Source: JAHQVK01 sp039819565 (lineage in GTDB: Bacteria > Myxococcota > Kuafuiibacteriia > Kuafuiibacteriales > Kuafuiibacteriaceae). Taken from it: a stretch of DNA of 10,889 nucleotides. Both the position numbers and the translations under genes were made by a program. Numbering within the stretch: position 1 is the first letter of the stretch; the number at the start of each line of letters is the position of its first letter. The stretch is from contig JBCBRU010000271.1 of assembly GCA_039819565.1 (NCBI GenBank), positions 1 through 10,889 of the forward strand, read 5' to 3'. Below, piece after piece: positions 1-5,892 of the stretch. The notes below the pieces were generated by a model that was given only the letters and a program-made list of their open reading frames with translations, made no database searches and was not told where the DNA came from.

Positions 1-262
1 CCGCGCGCCCGTCGGCGGGCAGGGTGGTCGGTGAGGTTCTTGGTGTCGTCGTGGGGGGCTTCGTCCTTGGTGACGTTGGTGTCTTTGATCCCATCCTTGA
101 TGCTCCGCAGTTTGTTGAGGGCTTCGGCGGAGACGCCGCCGCCCTCAACAAGCTGCGGAGCATCAAGGATGGGATCATCGACACCATCGTCACCATGGAC
201 GACGCCCCCGACGACGACACCATGAACCTCTCCGACCTCCGTGCCCGCGGACGGGCGCGCGG
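1..262. repeat. Near-perfect inverted repeat at the left edge (probable fold-back artefact)
   Basis: Bases 1-122 are, without gaps, the reverse complement of 141-262, with 12 mismatches by eye. The symmetry runs through the centre (about 131.5) with 4 further mismatches, about 88% identity over 131 base pairs, and it reaches the window edge. The right arm (141-262) continues in frame into a well-conserved acyl-CoA synthetase, so it is the authentic copy. The left arm is its antisense copy. At all 12 arm mismatches the left arm reads T or G on the + strand, and nearly all are transversions that would change amino acids if the copy were translated. That looks like strand-biased read error rather than evolution. 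I infer a hairpin or chimeric-read artefact at a contig end. A genuine inverted duplication is the alternative. Confidence 0.9.
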
Positions 263-1598
263 CTTCGACGAGGTCGACGCCCAGCTCGAGAAGCTCGACG
301 CGGACACGGTCTGCATGCTGATCTACACCTCGGGCACCACCGGGCTCCCCAAGGGGGTGATGCTCGACCACGGCAACATGATGTCCGTGGCCAAGGGCGT
401 GGGTGAGCACAACCCCCAGATCAAGACGCTCGACGAAGGGTACATACTCGTCAGCTATCTGCCCCTCTCCCACATCGCCGAGCAGATGTTCACCATTATG
501 GGACACCTCGAGTATGGCGGTCAGGTCTACTTCTGCCCTGCCCTGGATCTGATGAAGGACATGCTTCCCGAGGTCCGGCCCACCGTCTTCGTAGGCGTAC
601 CCCGCGTCTGGGAGAAGTTCCAAGCTGCGCTCGAGGCCCGCTTGGGCTCGGCCACCGGCCTCCGCAAGGCCCTGGCCGGATGGGCGCTCAGCACCGAGAA
701 GAAGGCCACGTTGACCGAAATCGGAGGCGGCACCGCCGGTGGCTTTGGCCGAGGCCTCGCCAACAAGCTCGTGATTGGAAAAATCCATGCCGCCCTCGGC
801 CTCGATCGAGTCGTGTTCTGCGCGTCGGGCGCGGCCCCGATTTCGAAGCGCACCCTCGAGTTCTTCGCCTCACTCGGCGTCGTCATCCACGAGGGCTTTG
901 GGATGACGGAGACGGCGGGCGCGGTGACCTCGCAACCCACCAATCGTCCCCTCTTCGGCACCGTGGGTCAGGCCATTCCTGGCGTCGAGGTCAAGATCGG
1001 CGAAGATGGCGAGATTCTCCTCCGCGGTCGCGCCATGACCCGCGGATACTATAAGAACGAGGACGAGACGCAGAAGCTCCTCGACGGCGAAAACTGGCTG
1101 CACACCGGCGACCTCGGCAAGCTCGACGAGCAGGGCTTCGTTAGCATCACAGGGCGCAAGAAGGAGATCCTCATTACCGCCGGAGGCAAGAACGTGGCTC
1201 CGGTGGAGATTGAAGTGAAACTGAACGCCATCGCGGGCGTGGGGCAGTCGGTCGTCATGGGCGATCGCGAGCCCTATCTCGTGGCCCTCATCGTGCTCGA
1301 TCGCGAAGCCATTCCTGAGCTGCAGAGCACCCTCGGCCTCGAGAGCGACGACCCCGCCGCCATCGCCGCGGACCCGAAATTCCTCAAACACCTTCAGGAC
1401 GGCGTCGATGCCGCCAACTCGGGACTGGCTCGTTACCAGACCATCAAACGCTTCGAGGTTCTCTTCGAGGAGTTCACGGTCGAAGGCGGGGAGCTCACTC
1501 CGAGCCTCAAGCTGAAGCGCCCCATCATCGCCAAGAAGTACGACTCGCAGGTTCGCGCCCTCTACACGAACGCTGGAGCCACCGCCCGCGCCTCTTGA
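141..1598 (+). CDS. Long-chain-fatty-acid--CoA ligase (AMP-binding, FadD15-like), 5'-truncated
   Basis: This enzyme activates long-chain fatty acids with ATP and CoA through an acyl-adenylate; it belongs to the ANL adenylating superfamily and acts in the cytoplasm or at the inner membrane face. Numbering from a GTG at 24, the P-loop-like motif YTSGTTGLPKG lies at about 101-111, GFGMTET at 291-297, LHTGD at 359-363, the hinge region GRKKEILITAGGKN at 377-390, and the C-terminal LTPSLKLKR, with the likely catalytic lysine, at 491-499. The frame is open to base 1, but everything before about base 141 (some 39 residues) is antisense of the gene itself and should not be read as protein. About 485 real residues remain against a usual 590-610, so roughly the first 110-120 are missing. 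The stop TGA is at 1596-1598, followed by a hairpin shared with the convergent vanZ-like gene. The substrate is inferred from family resemblance only. Confidence 0.9.
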   Translation, partial: ALNKLRSIKDGIIDTIVTMDDAPDDDTMNLSDLRARGRARGFDEVDAQLEKLDADTVCMLIYTSGTTGLPKGVMLDHGNMMSVAKGVGEHNPQIKTLDEGYILVSYLPLSHIAEQMFTIMGHLEYGGQVYFCPALDLMKDMLPEVRPTVFVGVPRVWEKFQAALEARLGSATGLRKALAGWALSTEKKATLTEIGGGTAGGFGRGLANKLVIGKIHAALGLDRVVFCASGAAPISKRTLEFFASLGVVIHEGFGMTETAGAVTSQPTNRPLFGTVGQAIPGVEVKIGEDGEILLRGRAMTRGYYKNEDETQKLLDGENWLHTGDLGKLDEQGFVSITGRKKEILITAGGKNVAPVEIEVKLNAIAGVGQSVVMGDREPYLVALIVLDREAIPELQSTLGLESDDPAAIAADPKFLKHLQDGVDAANSGLARYQTIKRFEVLFEEFTVEGGELTPSLKLKRPIIAKKYDSQVRALYTNAGATARAS

Positions 1599-1605
1599 CG
1601 ACCGC

Positions 1606-1638
1606 CCCGCAGGCCCTCAATGCATGGAGGCCTGCGGG
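1606..1638. terminator. Hairpin between convergent genes, likely bidirectional terminator
   Basis: The left arm 1606-1618 pairs with 1627-1638 (12 base pairs with one bulged C) around an 8-base loop, aatgcatg. It begins 8 bases after the acyl-CoA synthetase stop and ends 3 bases before the complement of the TAG stop of the opposing VanZ-family gene. Placement and stem strength suggest it ends transcription from both sides. There is no clear T-run on either side, so it is not a textbook intrinsic terminator. Confidence 0.55.
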
Positions 1639-1640
1639 CT

Positions 1641-2045
1641 CTACTCCCGCCCCGAGCGCCCGGCCCAAGCGCGGGTCGCGGCGTAGATCGCGAGGAGCAA
1701 GAGGGTGCCGGAGATGGCCCCCACCCCGTCCGCGAGCACGTCCGCGACCGAAGCGGTCCGCCCCGGCACGAAGGACTGGTGCACCTCGTCGATCACTCCG
1801 TACCCCGCAGAGAGGGCGATCGAGGTGGCGGCGACCTGATTCATCGACTGGCGGGTGGTGAACCACCAGGCCCGCGTCCACAGGGCCCCCAAGAGCGCAT
1901 AGGCGAGGACATGGGCGAGCTTGTCGTCGACCTCTGGACCGAGCATCCGGGGTTGGCTCGAAAACCACCACAGGACCCCCGAGTAGACGACGGGAGGGGT
2001 AAACATCAGGAGCCGCAGAGCCACCGGCGGAAGAGGGGCGCGCAC
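1641..2045 (-). CDS. VanZ family membrane protein
   Basis: A 134-residue polytopic inner-membrane protein. It has about four hydrophobic segments (roughly residues 9-28, 43-62, 71-85 and 108-124). The VanZ signature is clear: DDKLAH at 40-45 and DEVHQSFVPGR at 86-96, followed by D102 and a glycine-rich helix. VanZ-like proteins are named for a teicoplanin-resistance accessory protein, but most chromosomal members are uncharacterised, so no resistance role should be assumed. The GTG start at 2045-2043 is the only in-frame candidate before an upstream in-frame TAG at 2057-2055, except ATG codon 14. GAGGAGGG at 2065-2058 is a Shine-Dalgarno sequence at a rather long spacing of about 12. The gene is convergent with the synthetase and divergent from the DUF2760 gene. 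Confidence 0.85.
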   Translation of the reverse strand: MRAPLPPVALRLLMFTPPVVYSGVLWWFSSQPRMLGPEVDDKLAHVLAYALLGALWTRAWWFTTRQSMNQVAATSIALSAGYGVIDEVHQSFVPGRTASVADVLADGVGAISGTLLLLAIYAATRAWAGRSGRE

Positions 2046-2114
2046 CCCACGGTGCTACCCTCCTCGCCCGGTCCGGTCACGCTTCGTCGTCCGCCCGGGC
2101 TGGGGCCGCTCTCC

Positions 2115-2162
2115 TTGACGCCCGTTCTTGACAAGCGTCGGAGCTCTCCCTAACCGCGGGCC
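2115..2162 (+). promoter_or_regulatory. Putative promoter for the DUF2760-hsp70 unit
   Basis: A perfect -35 hexamer TTGACA at 2128-2133 is followed after 17 bases by TAACCG at 2151-2156, a poor -10. The predicted start would fall at about 2163, exactly the A of the ATG of the next gene. No Shine-Dalgarno sequence is visible before that ATG, so a leaderless transcript is possible. A second TTGAC (2115-2119) lies 13 bases upstream. TTGACA falls within the short palindrome CTTG-A-CAAG (2127-2135). The -35 is seen; its use is inferred. Confidence 0.35.
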
Positions 2163-2783
2163 ATGCGGATTGCCCTGGCCTTCCGGGCCTTTTTCGCCGC
2201 GCTCTTCGGTAGGCGGCTCCCGCTCGCCGTGATCCCCGCGGACCTCATTCCGGACCCCACGGATGACCTGCTCATTGACGAGATGCGGCTAGCTGGGCTC
2301 ATCGCCGGTGACGCGCTCCCCAAGCTGGCCGCCCCGGGTCAGGACGCCCGGAAGCCCGAGCCTGCGCCCCCGCCCCCCCCGGCCGAGGTCGAACCCGACG
2401 ACCTCGCAGAGGCCGTAGCGGCCCAAACGGTGGGCCTTTTCCAGGCCGAGGGCCGCCTCCTCGACTTTCTGTCCGAAGACATCGCCAGCTACTCCGACGA
2501 GGAGGTAGGCCAGGTCGTTCGAGAAGTGCATCGGGGGTGCAAGAAGGCCCTCGAGGACCACTTCACCGTGGAGCCCGTCCGCTCCGAAGTCGAGGAAGCC
2601 AACGTGACCCTAGGGGCCGACTTCGACCCCGGCGAGGTCCGCCTCGTCGGGAACGTCGTGGGCAAGCCACCTTTCACGGGAACGCTACGCCACGCCGGGT
2701 ATCGTGCCGCGGAAATTCGCCTGCCTCGGATTCGGACCGGGGTCTCCGCGAAAGTCATGGTCCCGGCCGAAGTGGAGCTCTAG
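2163..2783 (+). CDS. DUF2760 domain-containing protein, Hsp70-associated
   Basis: A 206-residue protein with three parts: an N-terminal stretch (1-60) that starts with a short amphipathic or hydrophobic segment (about 4-15), a Pro/Glu-rich low-complexity linker (about 61-80, including a run of seven prolines), and a conserved domain (about 83-206). That domain has recognisable DUF2760 blocks: GRLLDFLSEDI at 97-107, HRGCKKALEDHF at 123-134, and VGNVVGKPPFTGTL at 162-175. It ends in a basic segment and PAEVEL. The function is unknown. The family recurrently sits next to atypical Hsp70 genes, as here: the hsp70 start follows the TAG stop by 9 bases, so the two are almost certainly co-transcribed. 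A co-chaperone, client-adaptor or regulatory partner role is plausible but only inferred from position. The hydrophobic N-terminus is too short and charged to call a confident membrane anchor. Confidence 0.85.
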   Translation: MRIALAFRAFFAALFGRRLPLAVIPADLIPDPTDDLLIDEMRLAGLIAGDALPKLAAPGQDARKPEPAPPPPPAEVEPDDLAEAVAAQTVGLFQAEGRLLDFLSEDIASYSDEEVGQVVREVHRGCKKALEDHFTVEPVRSEVEEANVTLGADFDPGEVRLVGNVVGKPPFTGTLRHAGYRAAEIRLPRIRTGVSAKVMVPAEVEL

Positions 2784-2792
2784 CATCAGCCC

Positions 2793-4577
2793 ATGCGCCG
2801 CATCATCGGCATCGACCTGGGCACCACGAACACCGCCCTCGCCGCAGTAACGAGCGAAGGAGAGCTCTGGGCGCCCCCTGAGGTGTTCCCCCTCGCCCAG
2901 CTGGTCAAGCCGGCCGATGTCCAGGCCCGCTCCAGCCTCCCCTCCTTCCTGTATCTCTCCGGACCGGCGGAGCTTCCGGAGGGAGCTCTGGACCTTCCGT
3001 GGGCCGAGGGCCTCGACTTCATGGTCGGAGAGGCCGCCCGCAGCCGAGGCGCCGAGGTGCCCAGCCGGCTGGTGTCATCGAGCAAGAGCTGGCTTTGCCA
3101 CGGCCATGCCGACCGAGAGGGTCCGATTCTTCCCCCCGCCAGCCCTGGCCTTGAAACGCCGGAAGGGTTGACGCGCGTGTCCCCCGTGGAGGCTGCACGT
3201 CGATACCTCGAGCATCTCCGCGAAGCCTGGGACGCGGCGCATCCGGAGGCTCCACTGGGACGCCACTCGGTGTATTTGACCGTCCCCGCGAGCTTCGACG
3301 CCGTAGCACGAGAGCTCACAGCGCAAGCTGCTCGTCAGTCCGGTCTCCAGGAGGTGGCCCTCCTCGAGGAGCCCCTGGCGGCGTTCTACGCCTGGCTCGC
3401 CCAGATCGGAGACGGATGGCGAGAGGTTCTGAGCTTAGGGGACCGCGTTCTGGTCTGCGACGTCGGCGGTGGGACCAGCGACTTCTCTCTGATCGAGGTT
3501 GTGGATGATGGAGCGGGGAAGCTCTCCTTGGAGCGCGTCGCGGTCGGGGAGCACCTGCTGCTGGGCGGCGACAACATGGACCTGGCCCTGGCCCACGCTC
3601 TTTCCCAGACCCTCGCCGCCGACGGCAAGAAGCTGGACGCAGCTCAGCAACGAGGGTTGGTCCTGGGCGCCCGACGCGCCAAAGAGGCTCTTCTTACCGA
3701 CCCCAAGCTCGAGGCTGAGACCCTCACTGTCCTCGGGCGTGGGAGCCGGTTGTTCGGGGGCAAGATCACCGTCGACCTCACGCGATCCATGCTCGACACG
3801 ATTCTCCTCGAGGGCTTCTTCCCCGCCTGTGGTCTCGAGGACCGGCCCCAGGAGGCTCGGCGAACGGGCTTCATGGAGCTGGGCCTTCCTTTCGTCCCCG
3901 ATGCCGCCGTCACTCGGCATCTCGCCAAGTTTCTCGGAACCCACGCGGACGGGAGGCTCCCCACCCACGTGTTGTTCAACGGGGGCGTGTTCAATGGCTC
4001 GGTGCTGCGAAACCGACTCCTCGAGGTCCTGAGCTCGTGGGGAACGGCGCCCAAGGTGCTCGAGGGCGCTGACAACGACCTCGCGGTGGCACGGGGCGCG
4101 GCCTGGTACGGCGCCGTGCGGGAAGGGGGAGGTCTGCGGATCAAGGGGGGAACGGCTCGTAGCTATTGGGTCGGGATGGAGATCGCCATGCCCTCGGTCC
4201 CGGGACTCCCACCGCCGATGCGGGCACTATGCGTGGTGCCTTTCGGCATGGAAGAGGGCAGCGAAGCCGAGGTCCCGGGTCAGACCTTGGGCCTCGTCGT
4301 CGGCCAGCCCGCCGAGTTCAAGTTCCTCAGTTCCAACACCCGCAAAGACGACCCGATCGGGAGCATCCTCGACGAATTTACATGGCCCGACCACCTGGAA
4401 GAGACCGCTCCCATCCACGCCACCATCGAGGCCGAAGGGCTCGAACCCGGGACCCTGGTTCCCGTGCGGCTCCAAGCCAAACTCACTGAAGTAGGTACCC
4501 TCGAGCTGTGGTGCGCCTCGACCGAAGGCGAGCGTAAGTTCCGTCTGGAATTCAACGTGCGAGACCGGGACCGCTGA
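2793..4577 (+). CDS. Hsp70 family protein (atypical DnaK-like chaperone)
   Basis: A 594-residue cytoplasmic actin/Hsp70-fold ATPase. The phosphate-1 motif IGIDLGTTNT is at 5-14, the phosphate-2 motif CDVGGGTSDFSL at about 222-233, and the adenosine-binding region LFNGGVFNG at 394-402. The C-terminal part (about 430-594) is beta-rich and vaguely resembles a substrate-binding beta-sandwich, with no helical lid or EEVD-like tail that I can see. It is therefore not canonical DnaK (about 640 residues), and no dnaJ or grpE is nearby. It belongs to the divergent class encoded beside DUF2760 genes. In related loci I recall a second, larger Hsp70 gene downstream; here the next gene is instead the convergent xylR, whose stop lies 15 bases beyond. 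ATP-driven remodelling of unknown clients is the likely role. ATG at 2793 is supported by the immediate phosphate-1 motif; the Shine-Dalgarno sequence is weak. Confidence 0.9.
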   Translation: MRRIIGIDLGTTNTALAAVTSEGELWAPPEVFPLAQLVKPADVQARSSLPSFLYLSGPAELPEGALDLPWAEGLDFMVGEAARSRGAEVPSRLVSSSKSWLCHGHADREGPILPPASPGLETPEGLTRVSPVEAARRYLEHLREAWDAAHPEAPLGRHSVYLTVPASFDAVARELTAQAARQSGLQEVALLEEPLAAFYAWLAQIGDGWREVLSLGDRVLVCDVGGGTSDFSLIEVVDDGAGKLSLERVAVGEHLLLGGDNMDLALAHALSQTLAADGKKLDAAQQRGLVLGARRAKEALLTDPKLEAETLTVLGRGSRLFGGKITVDLTRSMLDTILLEGFFPACGLEDRPQEARRTGFMELGLPFVPDAAVTRHLAKFLGTHADGRLPTHVLFNGGVFNGSVLRNRLLEVLSSWGTAPKVLEGADNDLAVARGAAWYGAVREGGGLRIKGGTARSYWVGMEIAMPSVPGLPPPMRALCVVPFGMEEGSEAEVPGQTLGLVVGQPAEFKFLSSNTRKDDPIGSILDEFTWPDHLEETAPIHATIEAEGLEPGTLVPVRLQAKLTEVGTLELWCASTEGERKFRLEFNVRDRDR

Positions 4578-4592
4578 GGACGACTGTGGTCG

Positions 4593-5780
4593 CTACGGCG
4601 CGCCCGCCGGGGGAACGGCGCGCCGGAACGCGAGGGGGGTCACCCCCGCGTGCTTCTTGAACACCGTGTAGAGATACTGAACCGAAGGAAACCCACAGCG
4701 GTCAGCCACCTCGGCCATCGGGAGCTCAGTCGCCCGAAGGAGCTCGCAGGCCTGCTCGAGACGATGATTGTGGATCTCATGATGAATCGAGTGGCCGCGT
4801 TCGGCTCGAAAGCGGCGTTCCAAGGTGGAGCGTGACCGCCCCACGAAGGTCAGTACGTGCTCGACCTTGATGCCTCGGCAGGCTTGGCGGCGAATGAAAT
4901 GAAGGGCCTGAATCACGTCGGGGTCCTGAGCTGCCTGATAGTCGGAGGACTGACGCGCGACCACGCCCACAGGCGGCACCACCGTAGGCTCGCGCTTCAT
5001 TTGAAATCCGGACAGCATTCGATGGAGGAGCCGAGCCGCGCGATGTCCCATGTCGCGGGTCGCCTGCTCTACTGAAGAGAGCGGGACCGGCGACACGAAT
5101 CTTGCGACCTCATCGTTGTCAACCCCGATGACCGCGACCTCGTCCGGTACCATCATCCCCGGACCTCGACACACTTGAAGGAGATGTCGCGCCCTCGAAT
5201 CCGTGACCGCCATGATCCCCAGGGGTCGGGGAAGACTCCGCAGCCAGTGAGATAGATCCTCGAGAGCCTCCGTCCAGCGGTCGGGACGGGTCAGATGGCC
5301 CCGATAAACCGCGGCTCGGTATCCCGCCCGGTCGACACGCTCCACGAAGGCCCGCTCTCGCTCCGCGGCCCAGCGATGAAAGGGACTCTCCGGCAGCCCG
5401 TAGAACGCGAAGTGCTCGAGGCCCTTCGACTTGAGATGCTCGAAAGCTACGTCGGCGATGCCATCGTTGTCCGTGGCTACGTAGGGCACCGGAGGATACT
5501 TATCTCGACCAGCGTAGGAGCCCCCCACCCCCACCACCGGAATCGAGAGATCGGCGACCGCCTCCTCGATCCGAGGATCATCCATATCGGCGATGATGCC
5601 ATCGCCAGCCCACACCTCAAGGGTGCGCTCTCGATACCGAAAGTCTTCGTCAAGATACACATCCCAGCGTGATTCCGACCCGTGGAGATACTCGCCAATG
5701 CCCTGGATCACGCGGCGGTCGTAGACCTTGTTGGCGTTGAAGAGCAGGGTGATTCTATGGGTCTCACCTCCGCTGCTCAT
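4593..5780 (-). CDS. xylR: Xylose operon transcriptional activator XylR (AraC family with sugar-binding domain)
   Basis: A 395-residue regulator close to E. coli XylR (392 residues) along its full length. Residues about 8-280 form a LacI/periplasmic-binding-protein-like xylose sensor, with HRITLLFNANKVYDR at 8-22, DGIIADMDD at 60-68, VGVGGSY at 83-89, HFAFYGLPES at 123-132 and VTDSRARHLLQVC at 192-204. Residues about 287-388 form the AraC-type double helix-turn-helix, with RGIKVEHVLTFVGRSRSTLERRF at 302-324 and CGFPSVQYLYTVFKK at 362-376. By analogy it binds D-xylose and activates the divergent GH43-xylB-xylA operon from the shared 112-bp region. ATG 5780-5778 gives an N-terminus matching the E. 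coli protein. A G-run abuts the ATG too closely for an ideal Shine-Dalgarno sequence, suggesting weak translation. The 3' end converges on the Hsp70 gene with 15 bases between stops. Confidence 0.96.
   Translation of the reverse strand: MSSGGETHRITLLFNANKVYDRRVIQGIGEYLHGSESRWDVYLDEDFRYRERTLEVWAGDGIIADMDDPRIEEAVADLSIPVVGVGGSYAGRDKYPPVPYVATDNDGIADVAFEHLKSKGLEHFAFYGLPESPFHRWAAERERAFVERVDRAGYRAAVYRGHLTRPDRWTEALEDLSHWLRSLPRPLGIMAVTDSRARHLLQVCRGPGMMVPDEVAVIGVDNDEVARFVSPVPLSSVEQATRDMGHRAARLLHRMLSGFQMKREPTVVPPVGVVARQSSDYQAAQDPDVIQALHFIRRQACRGIKVEHVLTFVGRSRSTLERRFRAERGHSIHHEIHNHRLEQACELLRATELPMAEVADRCGFPSVQYLYTVFKKHAGVTPLAFRRAVPPAGAP
4596..4625. terminator. GC-rich hairpin at the hsp70/xylR convergence
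   Basis: Bases 4596-4604 pair perfectly with 4617-4625 (9 base pairs, loop 12). Each arm contains the self-complementary octamer GGCGCGCC. It covers the last codons of xylR and lies just past the hsp70 stop, in a boundary with almost no spacer. It could slow or end transcription from either side, but there is no T-run and in GC-rich DNA such stems arise by chance. Confidence 0.3.
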
Positions 5781-5892
5781 ACCCCCGGCATATCACGCGA
5801 CATCGAGGTCGTGGGCGCCCGGGACCAATTTTCATAAGTCGATTACGGAATTTCGAAATTGAAGGAAACGCCGGGTGTGGTGAGCTAACACC
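5781..5892. promoter_or_regulatory. Divergent xylR / xylose operon control region with AT-rich operator candidate
   Basis: This 112-bp gap separates the divergent starts of xylR and the GH43 gene. Inside it, 5826-5868 is markedly AT-rich against its surroundings. It holds a perfect 12-bp palindrome AATTTCGAAATT at 5849-5860 and an upstream near-copy of its first half, AATTTTCA, at 5827-5834. The two similar blocks start 22 bp apart, about two helical turns, which suits an AraC-family dimer binding same-face half-sites. I infer this as the XylR operator. No convincing -35/-10 pair could be fixed. GGTGAG at 5879-5884 is the likely GH43 Shine-Dalgarno sequence and sits in the loop of a small potential hairpin (5874-5878 with 5888-5892). 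Confidence 0.5.

Noticed and set aside
1525..1971. 148-codon open frame on the - strand overlapping the vanZ-like gene
   Set aside because: Arg/Gly-rich out-of-frame shadow of the VanZ frame, running antisense into the end of the acyl-CoA ligase; no family resemblance.
1641..2045. VanZ resemblance as evidence of glycopeptide resistance
   Set aside because: No vanA/H/X/S/R genes nearby, and VanZ-fold proteins are widespread with other or unknown roles.
2340..2405. C- and CCCG-rich run in the DUF2760 gene as a repeat or frameshift spot
   Set aside because: The frame stays open and the DUF2760 blocks follow in the same frame; it encodes a Pro/Glu-rich linker.
3435..3968. 177-codon antisense open frame inside hsp70, and similar antisense frames at 527-961, 870-1391, 2786-3319 and 6229-6930
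   Set aside because: Long antisense frames are expected in GC-rich coding DNA; the sense frames carry conserved motifs and these do not.
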